A DNA stretch of 64,000 bases from Isoetes taiwanensis. Its lineage: Eukaryota > Streptophyta > Lycopodiopsida > Isoetales > Isoetaceae. Position numbers and translations under genes: made by a program. The DNA lies in NCBI GenBank assembly GCA_021234155.1, contig JAJEKV010000100.1:3076116-3140115 (forward strand), in the 5' to 3' direction. Below, piece by piece: positions 23,046-34,757 of this stretch; the first letter of the stretch is position 1; each line of letters opens with the position of its first letter. The notes below the pieces were generated by a model, which saw nothing but the letters and a program-made list of their open reading frames with translations, did no database searches and was not told where the DNA came from.

Positions 23046-23619
23046 CTTCCGCCTTCTTCTGGGGTCCTGCTATATTTTGTGTTCGCCATCAACTCATCTC
23101 TTTCGGTTTTCAGTTTTCCAGGCAACACATTCAAGGTTGTTGGCGACCATTTCTCATTAGGGTTTTCCTCGAAAACCCGAAAGGGTGGGGTTTTTTATCC
23201 CGATGAGAAGTTGTCGCCATTACCCTTTTATATTGCCTGTGCACATTTCTTTTTACGGGGTAGTCCGATATTGTTCCTATGGTCGACTACCCTCTTTATT
23301 CTTCCAAACATTGTATACTGCTGCTGTGATAAATGACAAGCCTATCTATCGGCCGGTTTTGTGTCTCTTGCGAGTCCTTTCCCAGAATATGCCCCCGTGC
23401 GAATCGAAGCTATAAGTTTGCGCTTCTTCATGGGTAGCTGGGTGTACAAGTACTGGTGTGGGCCTCTTGTGAGCCTAGGATTGACTTGCTGCTGATAGTG
23501 TGCCAGCTTAACATGTGTCAGAGCCTCTGCATCCCAGAGCTTGCGAAGGAAAGTAGCATCAAGGTATACTTTAAGTGCCTCGCGATCCTTCTTTGTCCTG
23601 ACCTGGACGCATCTGTTTG

Positions 23620-24210
23620 CACTACAAAAAAATTGCCCTGTTACGACGTCTATTACGACGTCCAGACGTCGTTTGAACGTCGATGAACGACGCCAAAAAA
23701 TCGATGAACGACGCCTATAACGGCGATACGCGCGTGCGTTTTTTACAGCCAGCCCGCGTCGCTATCTGGCAATCGCAGCGGCATCGTCTTAAAGCCCCGG
23801 CGTGGCGTCGTTCAACGATACATGCGTACCGCGTGGCTTTACGCCACCCCGCCGGGCTGCGGCGATGGCGTCGGCGGGGTTTGGCGGCGTGGCGATACGT
23901 GTTTGGCGTCGTTTAATGGCGTTACGTTACCGCATGGCGACCACCGGGCCCGGCGGCAATGGCGGCGTTACCCGGCGCGCCGTTCTTGGCGTGGCGACCA
24001 CGTAAAAAACGTCGTTTAACGACGTTGCTTACGTGTATTAAAATTTTTTTTAATTTTTAATTTTTAATTTTTTTTTATTTAAATTGAAAAAAATAATAGT
24101 AATACATTTATTATGAATGAAGTTAATACATTTAATTTAAAGCCTATAAAATGAATTTAACCAATAAAGAAATATAAGATTTTAACGTCATTAAATGATG
24201 TCGCTTAAAT
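23620..24210 (+). mobile_element. CACTA-type DNA transposon end with subterminal repeats
   Basis: CACTACAAAAAAATTG at 23620 is the canonical terminus of plant CACTA (EnSpm) elements. It is followed by a dense array of ACGACGT/ACGTCGT and CGATGAACGACGCC motifs in both orientations to about 24025, then an AT-rich stretch with a weaker TAACGTCATT copy near 24185. Subterminal repeats are where the CACTA transposase binds. The opposite end (TTTTTTTGTAGTG) was not found in the window, so this is a truncated or unpaired end. The GC-rich block at 23730-24000 is not coding. Confidence 0.75.
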
Positions 24211-24622
24211 ATATTAAAAAAATACAAAAATAAATGAAGCCCCAATTTTTTTAGATAAATACATTAATCAATAAATTAAGCTAAATACATTAATCAATAC
24301 ATTAAGCATATTGAAAATTAAATGCTTACCTGGTACAAGGTGGCAAAGTTGTTTTGCACAAACAACGCATTTGTTAGGAGTGTACATGCAAAACAATAAA
24401 TTCAATGATTAGTAAAATATTAGTATAAATAAACAACTTAAAGGAAAAAAAAATATGGAAAATCAATGGGGGAGGGGTGGCCCCATACAAAAGGACCGGC
24501 TCAACCAAGGCCCGAAACAAATGTGACTGGTAACCCCAAGCATACAACTCTGGCTTGTGGCTATTGTTCTGCATGGCATATAGTGCAGATGTCGACTCTG
24601 CGACCATTTATCAGAAAAAATT

Positions 24623-24865
24623 CTAGATTTGATCTTGCGGCATTGAGTGCTTAGGTAGCTTTACCTTTTTCTCTTCTTCAACCACCGTATCATATTTCTG
24701 TAGAAAAAAATAGAAATACTTTGGCCTTTCTCCATTGCCTACAAACTGCAAGTCTACAACCTTGTTTGACCATGTCCTCTGGATTATTCGAACATCTTGT
24801 TTCTCATATATGCCATTGCAAACTAGGATATACCATGTATCCTCTTCCGAGTTTAGAGCATACAC
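24623..24865 (-). CDS. Unrecognised 80-residue ORF, coding-like
   Basis: An open frame (MYALNSEEDTWYILVCNGIY...FFLQKYDTVVEEEKK) with charged/hydrophobic alternation typical of real protein. It may be one exon of an unidentified gene or transposon. Sequence just left of it resembles 15530-15620, so it lies in a dispersed repeat. No family recognised. Confidence 0.3.
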   Translation of the reverse strand: MYALNSEEDTWYILVCNGIYEKQDVRIIQRTWSNKVVDLQFVGNGERPKYFYFFLQKYDTVVEEEKKVKLPKHSMPQDQI

Positions 24866-25440
24866 AACTTCAAAAGATTGCTTTCTCTCCCTCTTTGTGT
24901 TTATTTTATTTAGCCAAGTTACATAAAATCCTAGATTTGAACCACATAGAGCTATCTTGTATTGGACCTCTTTTTCTCTTTTTATTTTTCGTTTTCATTC
25001 TTTATAAGTCTGTTGAGCTTATTTGTTGCAAGTTGACATAGTCATGTTTCTTGTTCGAATGACATGTTTTTATGAGTTCTTTTGCTTGAATCCTTGCCCA
25101 TCTTGATTCTTGTAAAGTCTCCCATACATTTCTTTTGATTAATCGTTTTAACATTGGATCGGGGGAAATTGTAATTTTTTTTTGTCGCTTCTCCGGGTGC
25201 ATGTTCTTCTTTTTGTATAAGCCACATTGTACAAAAGAACAAAAGATTGTCAATATGTAGCAAAATAACAGGGGGTTACTTTTAGATTTTTATACGTTTT
25301 TTCACATGGTTTTTCTATGATTTCATTGTTGTATTCGTTGAGGTGTACTAAATAGTATTTCTAGAGTGCACCCTTTATGGGCCGTTGATTTTCGTTGGTT
25401 GGAACAATCCAAGGGTTGTTGTCTTTCTCTGCATGTGTTT

Positions 25441-25618
25441 GTGCATGAACACTGTGCATGTGTATGCATGTGCATGTGCACATGCATGTGCATGTGTGTG
25501 CATGTGCATGTTCATGTGCATGTGCATGTATATGCATGTGCATGTGTATTGTGCATGTGCAAGTGTAAGTGCATGTGCATGTGTGCATGTGTGTGCATGT
25601 GTGCATATGCATGTGTAC
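25441..25618 (+). repeat. (TGCATG)n / TG-rich microsatellite
   Basis: Alternating TGCATG and TGTGCATG units over about 180 bp. Each unit is self-complementary (GCATGC, TGCA), so the run can form hairpins or Z-DNA. Both-strand Cys/Met/His-rich ORFs here are artefacts. Confidence 0.9.
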
Positions 25619-25619
25619 T

Positions 25620-27457
25620 TGCCCTCTTGGATTCTTATTGCCGGAGTACCATGAGATGGATTTTTTGCTCACACTTACAAAGGTATTTGTTTTTTAATGT
25701 TTCTTCAGTTAGCATAATGTTTTTTTTTACAAGGTATTGGTTTCCTGATTCTACAATGTAGTGCTGCAAAACCCCCTTTTGTTTCCTTCCTAAGATTTGC
25801 TGCAGATTCAAGTTTAGACCCTCTGTTTGCTTCCAACTCTTGGATATTCCTGGCTGTCGGATTGTTCATAGCAACCAGCCTTTAGCTTCAATCAACAAAC
25901 GGATTCTTATGCACACAACAGGCGGATTATTCCACGCCCTTTTCCATGTCACGCAGATCAGTCAAACAGTGGCCACAAGAATGCATTTATATTGTAGGTT
26001 TGGAACTTTAATCGAACCATAAGGTGAATCATGCATTACCTTTAAGCTAGAGATGGAGCATCCAAAATCATATGGATTGATAAACAATGGTGTCATTGTG
26101 AAAGAGAAATAGTTGTAGCGGAAGTACAATATGTAGCATAATAACATGGGGTTTTCTTTGTGTTGCAAACTTTATGACTTTTAGAATAATGGGATCAATC
26201 TGCTCTATCTTTATGGTAACTTTTACTTATGTTCTATTTGTTTTATTGTGATCAAATTCAAAAGCTACAGGTGATGAAAGCCTCAAATAAATTCTAGTTT
26301 TTTTCTGGTTTGAATTCTAAATTTTTTGTCACACCGAGGGGGGGGGTTGACGTCCCTAAGGCCCCGAATGGGCCAAATTTTTTTTTTTGCAACACATACC
26401 ATTAATATATAACATATAAAAATTAAATCCCCCAACACATAACAACCAACACATAACAACCATTGACATTAACAACCAACACATAACTACCATTGACATT
26501 AATTAACACAACCATTGGGTCCAACGCATTTAAATTAAAATCCCCCTTAAACCCCCTTTGGTTTGGGTGCATATTCACACGGGGGTGACGTAGGGCAACG
26601 AGAGCTGTTGGATAGGCATATTCACCCCTTATTCCTTAATCTATACCGTACGTAAAGTTCCTCGTTTGTGGGGTTCAGGAACCTAACTCGCGCTTATAGG
26701 TGTATGTTGGCCTGAGAATGACAAAAATTAGTTTAAGCTCATGCCAGCCCACCATCAATTTAAGACTTTATTGCTATTCTGGAGTATGGTTAAATACCAA
26801 CAATTATAAATACACTCATTAAGCATGCACACTATCATTGGTTTCCATATCATTGGTCTCCATTTGCACAGTTTTCAACACAATCATTATGCACCAATAA
26901 TATGTAAGAAGCATATATTGAATAGGCATTGTCAGGCACCCATTTGCTAGGGACGTATGCCTTGCGTTCTTGAGCATATCCTATGACGTTTAATGTTTTA
27001 TCAAAAGTTTGGTCATTCATCATAAATGCATTAATCTATACAATCAATGGATCACAAATTCAACTATTAAAATGTTGCATTATCTTGATAAGGATATAAC
27101 AAAATCCATCTTGAGACATGTCTCTACAATATCGCCTTAATTGTGTATGACTTCTACTTTGATCTGTCTATGAATTTTCTTAGATATGTAGAAAAAACTT
27201 TAACAAAAGAGCAAAAGATACTTTAACAAAAGAGAGAAAAATACTAAACACAACCATGTAATATGTTGGAACCACATAGATCAGAAGGAGGCTATATAGA
27301 GTCTATGACCAAAATTGCTCTGGCAGATCCATGGAAGATCTAATTTTGATACAACTCCATAGGATCGGGGTCTAATTACAAACACACACCCTTAGCTATA
27401 CGCAACAACACCAGGCACACATTTACTAGCATCTTCTAGCTACCGACCTTTTTTTTT
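25620..27457. other. No gene seen
   Basis: AT-rich sequence without supported ORFs. Bases 26390-26520 carry short repeats of AACAACCAACACATAAC and CATTGACATTAA. Confidence 0.5.
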
Positions 27458-28700
27458 TCACGTCTGAACTGCATATCTATACAAAGTTGGAGACGCTTTG
27501 TACTTTTTTTCGTGTTTTACGTATACAACTTCAGACCCGCCCTTGCTCCTGCTTCCCTGCAATGCCATGTGTTGAGACCTTAAACTCTTGAATGCAACCT
27601 TGAAAATGAGGAAGCAAGCAACGTCTAAGGGCTGCAATTTATGTGAGGTATGTGCAGGCAATAGGGCAAAATGAGTTCCGTGTCGAGCAACACTAAATGG
27701 ACCTTCAATGGAAACGAAGATTGAAAATGGACGAGCCAGGATTTGAAGAACTCAGTGGTCATCCAAGCATTTGCTTGCACTGCCTAGATGGCACCTGCTT
27801 CACACCTCAAAATGTAATCTTAGAGTAATCTCTTACCCTTAAAAAAGAAAAATATTAGGAACCCTCCACCCCTCTGCGTTTATGCAAACGAATATTATTT
27901 ATCCATTTTCGACTGTTCACAATGACCTCACTAACATTTCTTGCCCCTTTCCACGGCATAACCTTCAACCCGCGATCTTTGTAGCATAATCCCCGTCTCG
28001 TCTGCATTCCAAATTCTGGCTATAGGGAATTTAAACTCTGCATATATTATCTTTAGTCCCAAATAAAACATGTCTAAGTTCCTTTGATTTTAATAGACAG
28101 CTTGAACCCTTCTCAGTATTTCTGCACTCCTAAGTGATATATTTGGATGTCTCTTCTTGGAGAGTTTCCAACATTTATTCTCCAGGATCCAAGATGATGT
28201 GCTAATCCCTTCACTAGAGCAAATTTTGGTTGCTTTCTACTTTACGGCTCCCAGGGTCACTCCCATGCCCAAGGAAGTGCTTCCAGCTATTCCAAAACCA
28301 GATTATGTGGATGTCCGTACTACTTATGGGTTGTTCTCCCATCATGCCAATCTTTGATTGAGGTCTCTAGAATGCCAGATCCTCTGGAATTTCCCTAACC
28401 GAAATGCCATCGTCTTCTATCTCATCAAGAACAGCTTCCATTTGCTCCATCGTCCATTACCCTTTTTTAGCAAGGGGGCTGCTCATGGCTGGAGCACAAG
28501 GTATTGTCCTTCTCTCGCACAAGGAGTCGTTGAAAATTTACCATTCCCACCAGAAACCCATGACATTGTAGCATCATAGCTTATTGCTAGAGAAAAGCAA
28601 TGGCAGAAGACCATTGATAGGGGGATATGAGCATCCACTTTAACAGATCTTAAGAATATTATACGATGGAGCGACAAGGAATCAATTTGAATTGCGCTTA
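27458..28700 (-). pseudogene. pogo/Tigger-like (Tc1-mariner superfamily) transposase remnant
   Basis: Minus-strand segments follow the order of a plant pogo-like transposase: WKLSKKRHPNISLRSAEI near 28165, the end of the CENP-B/HTH DNA-binding part; FPIARIWNADETGIM at about 28030-27985, with the first catalytic Asp in NADETG; AWMTTEFFKSWL near 27750; a degraded LLD block near 27680; and HKLQPLDVACF near 27640, the conserved QPLD motif. Several stops and frame changes separate them. Terminal inverted repeats and TA duplications were not identified. The family cuts and pastes DNA; this copy is dead. Confidence 0.8.
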
Positions 28701-29227
28701 TTTGAATTTAAACTATCCATTTAAAACATTCGAACAGAATTAACGGGGCCATTGATGCAAAAAGGAGCTCGGTATCACTGACGGATCTATGCAACATTCT
28801 CAAGGCAGTATGTGGCTCAAATGGATACGTTGCCCTAGACCTATGACTCAACATCGGCTGTTAAGTCCTCTGTGCGGGGAAGTGAACCCCTCATTACATC
28901 GCCTGCATGTCAGTAGTTACATGCATAGTGTCTCGCGTGAGGATTCACACAGAATTGTTAACCGGAGATCTGTCGAGGCTAAGGGGTTTTGAACATGGAT
29001 GTGGGGTATATAGTTCGTCGACGCCAAATGGAAACGCAGGGGTGGCAATCCCCCTCCCCCCCAAATTCCTTTATTTAAAGTCAGGTCTTGCATTTCATTG
29101 TATAAGCATGGTGGAAGTCATTTTGACCTAATTTTCAGATCTAATGGGTGCCAAACTCGAGCTAGAATGAGCACATGACTATATTGCAATTAACATGGCA
29201 CTTCATAATCTAGGACATAAGTATTCT

Positions 29228-29623
29228 TTAGCTGTAAAAGAGTTGCAATACATAGAATTGTAAGAGATAGTAGCGTAGCATGACAACATAAACAGAGAAA
29301 ATAGAAACCATCTTCCAGATTTCCAAGTGATAAGTTTGCCATTCAAGCAACAAAAAAGATGGGCTTAGGCTGCGTTCCCATAGAGTTTTTGGACCTGCAT
29401 GACCTTGGGGTTTCCAAGTTTGCTTGCATTCTTGGCAATAGTCACCGGGAGGATGCAGCTTCACTCCTGTCAAGAGAAGGCAAGATTGTAGCCTGATGAC
29501 TGGTTGTTCTCGATAAGGCCTGCAACATTTCAAACCAAAGCTAGAGATTTTAGAATAGTCTCCATGATTCTGGACACTAGGGTTAACGCCCTTGACATCG
29601 CAAGCTAGTTTCGACGGGAACAA
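29228..29623 (-). CDS. Unrecognised 131-residue ORF
   Basis: Starts MFPSKLACDVKGVNPSVQNH, with six cysteines in the first 70 residues (LKCCR, DYCQECKQTW) and a hydrophobic C-terminal stretch. The Cys pattern hints at an extracellular domain fragment, but I cannot name one. It lies just upstream of the GDSL lipase duplication. Confidence 0.3.
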   Translation of the reverse strand: MFPSKLACDVKGVNPSVQNHGDYSKISSFGLKCCRPYREQPVIRLQSCLLLTGVKLHPPGDYCQECKQTWKPQGHAGPKTLWERSLSPSFLLLEWQTYHLEIWKMVSIFSVYVVMLRYYLLQFYVLQLFYS

Positions 29624-29686
29624 AGCAAAGCCTTAGACTTGATCTAAAGGTTTCGTGCCCTCCATGGAAATGTGGCCTTATCATTT

Positions 29687-30031
29687 ACAAGTTCCAAAAT
29701 GCTAGGCTTCAGTATTCTTTTACAAGAAAAATCTTAATTAGAGTCATTATGAAAAACTTAATTAGAGTCACTTTTTTACCTAATTTTCAAGAATTCATTC
29801 ATTGGCGCCAAACTCGAGTCCGTTTCAGCTACAACAACATCGACTTCTAGCCTCATGCAAAACCGTGTTGAGCATCAGCGGCTTATAGCTCATCCATGGT
29901 GGTTCCATGTAGACACACTTCTCTTTTCCATGGTGATTCTCTTTTCTTTTTACTTGGCAGAATGGCTCATACCAATTCCTGCCATAATCGTTTTTGGGGA
30001 TGGAACTCTTGATGTTGGAGTCAACACACGT
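29687..30031 (+). pseudogene. GDSL esterase/lipase exon 1, duplicate copy
   Basis: Nearly identical to 30565-30901, from upstream sequence (AATGCTAGGCTTCAGTATTC) through the start ATG at 29855 to ...DVGVNT. It encodes an N-terminal hydrophobic segment, probably a signal peptide, and block I as FGDGTLDVGVN. The catalytic Ser of the GDS motif is replaced by Gly. Homology stops at about 30031 and the reading frame runs into unrelated AT-rich DNA, so this is a partial tandem duplicate. Confidence 0.8.
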
Positions 30032-31097
30032 TTTTTATTTTTAAAGTACTTCTATAAAAATCCTCACGTTTTTTAAAGGATTTTTATGATTTGGTATGGC
30101 CAAAAAATAAAAATAAAAAAATTGCACATTCTTTGCACTGCTTTATTGGACATATTTGCTACTGTTAAAATGCACATTTTGCTACAAGTTATAAGGCGTA
30201 GCATGCCAACAAGTAAATCAGAAGCTTATGCTACTATTAGAAACTATTAAGTTCAAGTACAAAGATATCATAGTTGTTTTGCCATGCAACTCTTAAGAAA
30301 GTTAAAAAAAAAAACATTATTATAGAGGTTAAAAAATATAAGAATTTCATATATAAAGATAAATATGTTCAAGAATATCTTATACTTGGATTAAAAAAAT
30401 CACAGTCTAAGGATTTTTAAGGATTTTTAAAGATTTTGAAGATTTAACGTATTTTATATGAAATACGTTTTTAAAGATTTTTTTTCAAAAATTTTAAAAA
30501 CCTTCAAAAAATCTTAAAAAACGTTTTTCAAACGTACGGATTTTGACATACTTAACAACATTGGGCAAGTTCCAATATGCTAGGCTTCAGTATTCTTTTA
30601 CAAGAATAATCTTAATTAGAGTCATAGAAAACTTAATTAGAGTCATTTTTTTAAATTTTCAAGAATTCATTCATTGGCGCCAAACTCGAGTCTGTTTCAG
30701 CTACAACAATATCGACTTCTAGCCTCATGCAAAACCGTTTTGAGCATCAGCGGCTTATAGCTCATCCATGGTGGTTCCATGTAGACACGCTTCTCTTTTC
30801 CATGGTGATTCTCTTTTCTTTTTACTTGGCAGAATGGCTCATACCTATTCCTGCCATAATCATTTTTGGGGATGGAATTCTCGATGTTGGAGTCAACACA
30901 TTCCTTCCAACACCTGCCAGATCAAATTTCTCTCCGTATAGGAGAGATTATGGGGAGGATTATTGGAGAGGTTATGAGTATGCTATTGGCAGATTTTCGA
31001 ATCGTAAAATCCTGACAATCTTATAGATACAATTCAGGATCCTATTCAGGGTATTAAAGAGTGGCTAAAATTCGCCAAATGGCTAAAGATAATAAAG

Positions 31098-31775
31098 GTA
31101 ATTTTTAAGAAATAAAATAATTTAGCTATTCCCAAAGCGGAAAAGTTTTGGACGTCCAAGGTTTAGCCAGGATTGGCTATAGCATAGCATGTTGAATCGC
31201 CTTTTTTGAAGCTGATTAGGTGCTTTGATGGATATTGAATTTGAATCTATATGTAGTTTATGAAGAATGTAATGTAGTGAGCATTTTAAGCTTTAAGTAA
31301 TGGTGATTTCTTCTTGCAATTGTTGATCCTAAAAGGCTCCGTGCACCAAGTTAGCCATTTGAATGCATTTGACCCCAACTTAAATATATGTATTCCCTCA
31401 AATGGTATTGTTTGTTCCTTATCAACTTTCTTATCATTTTGTAATAGAAGCATATTGAATCAGTTGCCATTCATGTGCTAATGAGTGCTCATAATTTGAA
31501 GTTAAATTGTTGCCCTTTAGGTACCAATCAAGAAAAATTTGCCAACAGAAGAATTTCATATCATATTAATTTTATAGTTTAAGCAAGTGGGAAGATAACT
31601 AAAGGGCTTTACTTTATCAAATTTAGCCAAAACAAATCTATAAACTTTTGTTTTTCTTAGGTTTAGGCAACTCTAATTTGGATAGGAAAACATTTAGGGT
31701 CCTTAAAATTCATCCTGATGCTATTTGCATGAAAACTTAATTCATTCTGACCGACTCATTTTCCTAAATTCACAG
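31098..31775 (+). repeat. Long inverted repeat, arm A (in GDSL intron)
   Basis: From TTTTTAAGAAATAA to TTTTCCTAAAT this is homologous to the reverse complement of 33965-34757. Shared blocks include AAAAGTTTTGGA, TTTAGCCAGGATTGGCT, ATAGCATGTTGAATC, ATTGTTTGTTCCTTAT and TTGAAGTTAAAT. Arm A has a deletion of about 60 bp near its inner end. No ORF. Confidence 0.85.
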
Positions 31776-32359
31776 CTTCTTTTGTAAACCAACGCTCTCT
31801 ATTGCCTTATACTCATCCCAAAGCAAAAGGCTGAGCCATATTACATGGAATTGCTTTTGCATTCGCTTCCTCTGGATTTCTAAATGAAACTTGTGACTTT
31901 TTGGGTAAATTTGAGATTTCTATCTTCCATCTTCTCCTTAAGCTTGTAGCTAAATCTTATAAACTTTGATTCATAAAAGTATAGCCTCTCTACGAAAACA
32001 ATGGCAATGGTACAAAGCATACCAAGAGAACCTTATCGATATTGTGGACGCTGCCAAAGTTTCACGCATAAAATGCCTTGTTTCTTGTGGGTACGGGAGG
32101 TAATAACTACATGAAGAGTTATTATATTAGCAATGCAATGCATTATTCTGCGATCGAATTTCGAGATATTCTGATCCATTCATTTTTGAAGACTGTCGAG
32201 ATAAGATTTCTTGGACTACTTAAAATTATTTCTGAATTCAATTGCAAAAAAATTGTATGTACAAGAACTTTATGAGAGCGTTGCAAGAAAAATAGCAGTA
32301 ATTTCACTATCAGCCATTGGATGCATGCCATCAATGAATTACATATTATGGCAAAGGTA

Positions 32360-33340
32360 GTGAATGTGTAGATTATATTAATGAAGATGTTGAAACTATG
32401 AAAAGGAGGCTTATCAGCACTAGTAAGGATCTGAATATCATGTTGCTAAGGCTAAACTTAGCTTAATGATATATTCAATAAAACTTGGAGTTATTCAAAT
32501 TTAATAGATAACACTTTAAGAACGTCATTATAAGAATCAATGTATTGTTTAATTCTTCTTGATTGTTATAATTTTTATATGCTTTAATTATATAAGTTTA
32601 TCTTTAAATTAAAACTATAATGGTTATCAAAGAATAAAATTGCCTTCCAAATTAATTTTCGCACTTGAATCTATTTAGAATTAGACATTTCAAGAATATA
32701 AAATTTTAAGTTTTAGTGATTTAACAAATCAAAAATTTAGCAATCTAGATAATTTCTAAATAAAATCTGATGGTTTGATTGACTTAAAACTATTATGGAA
32801 ATTTCACAATTTATAAACTTTTACATTTTTAAAAATACTTTAAGAAAAGTTTTAGGTTGAGTTTATTATTGATTAATTTTTTATCTATTTTATTTCATCA
32901 ATAATAAATTATTCAATAGTTATTTTTAAGAGATTAACTAATCATTTAATTAATTTCAATCTAAAATTTTCTTCATTAAATATTTTTAAAAAATAACATT
33001 TTAATCATACAGAGTTTATCTTAGATGAAAATTTAATTCTAAATAGAGTAAAGAGAAAATTAATTTAACAAGCAATTTTCTACTTTAGTAACTATTATAC
33101 TTTTGATCTAAAGATAAATTAAACAACTTACTAAAATCAATAAAGTTAAAAATACATATTATTTTATTATTGCATCATTGAAGTATATCTATTAGACTTG
33201 AATAAGTCCAAAATTTCTTAAAGATGTTATCTTATCTAGACTCATACCACAGACCACTAGATGCTTCATAAAATCATACAAAATATGGTGAGAAATTTGA
33301 GCTAATCTTATTGAATTGCTTAATTAGAGCTAATTTTTAT
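32360..33340 (+). other. AT-rich intron-like sequence, no gene seen
   Basis: Lies between GDSL exons. Very AT-rich with no ORF of note, consistent with an intron. Confidence 0.5.
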
Positions 33341-33964
33341 TTATTGGCAGGTTTTTCACAAGGATCAACGGGTTGTTGTGGATCTGGTCGCTTGAATCCG
33401 CCTTACTTTGCAACACATCCATACCATCGTGTCTTGATGCTTTCAAATATGTATATTGAGATGTGTATCATCTGACTGAAAGGATGAACATGATTGTGGC
33501 ATTTAGTATGGAGCATACATTAAAATCCATCTTGTTCACATTTCATCATATCTTGTCTTTTGATCTCTTAGTTGTCTGCATTATCTTTCTTGCCCTCTTT
33601 CTTATGGAACTTATATGAATTCATGAACAGAATCTCCTTTATCTTGTCCTCGCCTTGGATTTTTTCAAACATGTATACACATTCATACATGTGATTTTAT
33701 TAAAGTAACAATAAAAGATCAATCGCCCTCAAATACAATCCATGAGCTTATTGCAGGAATGGAAGGCATCTAAAACTACATGTATTTGCAAATTCTTGGT
33801 CCTGATAAGGTTTTCATCTATTTTTAAATTCTACTCTATGTACATGTGAGCAATTGGCGATAGCCAGATCTTGAATGGTGCATGTCTTATTAAATAATAT
33901 AGGCTCTTTGTGCAAATTTCCTACTTGTTCAGTCCAGTCTCCATTAGAGTTTCAATTCTGAAAA

Positions 33965-34757
33965 CATTTAGGAAAACCAGTGGGTAGTATGTGGGACCAT
34001 AATCTGCAAAGAGATGCTGATTAAGAATGCAATCTCTAGCATCTGCATTAGATGATGCTCTAAACTTTCAGGGTAAAATTTAAGGATTCTAAATGTTGTC
34101 CTATCTAAATTAAGATTGGCTAAACCTAAAAAGAACAAAAGTTCATAGATTTTTTTTGGCAAAATTTGATAAAATAAAGCTTTGTAGTTATCTTCCCACT
34201 TGGCTAAACTATAAAGTTAATATGATATGAAATTCTTCTCTTGGCAAATTTTTCTTGATTGGTACCTAAAGTGCAACTATTTAACTTCAAATTATGAGCA
34301 CTCATTAGCACATGAATGGCAACTGATTCAATATGCTTCTATTACAAAATGATAAGAAAGTTTATAAGGAACAAACAATACCATTTGAAGGAACACATAT
34401 ATTTAAGTTGGGGTCAAATGCATTCAAATGGCTAACTTGGTACATGGAGCCCTTAAGGATCAACAATTGCAAGAAGAAATCACTATTATTTAAAGCTTAA
34501 AATGCTCACTACATTACATTCTTCATAAACAACATATAGATTCAAATTCAATATCCATCAAAGCATGATTGAGGTAGCTAATGGGAATTCCTAAATGGAA
34601 GAGGTCCTTGAATAAATTTGGCATGGCTATTTAAATTGATCACGGTGCACCTAATCAACTTCAAAGAAGGTGATTCAACATGCTATGATGCAGCCAATCC
34701 TGGCTAAATCTTGGACATCCAAAACTTTTCCCCTTTTGCTTATTTCTTAAAAAATGC
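33965..34757 (-). repeat. Long inverted repeat, arm B
   Basis: Reverse-complement partner of arm A, about 2.2 kb away. The two arms bracket the GDSL exons downstream of exon 1. Arm B is the more complete copy. A transcript through both arms could fold into a stem of roughly 650 bp. Confidence 0.85.

Larger units (their letters stand above)
30565..33530 (+). pseudogene. GDSL esterase/lipase pseudogene, several exons
   Basis: Exon 1 (ATG 30727 to about 31026) has a signal-like hydrophobic stretch, then IIIFGDGILDVGVNT (block I, Ser changed to Gly), then FSPYRRDYGED and AIGRFSNRKILT. Later exons can be read in order: YQENLIDIVDAAKVSRI and LFLVGTGGNNYMKSYY near 32000-32130; LYESVARKIAVISLSAIGC near 32255-32320 (block III, L-Y-x-x-G-A-R-K pattern); GCCGSG near 33370; and FKYVY-DVYHLTER near 33445-33485, the Asp and His of block V. 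Frameshifts at about 32080 and 33400 and the lost Ser make it non-functional. Active relatives hydrolyse extracellular lipid and ester substrates. Intron 1 holds an inverted-repeat arm. Confidence 0.85.

Noticed and set aside
23683-24019. GC-rich ORFs in the CACTA end
   Set aside because: They are read through the subterminal repeat array in several frames and look like composition artefacts.
25361-25761. Cys/Met/His-rich ORFs on both strands
   Set aside because: Products of the TGCATG microsatellite, present in several frames at once.
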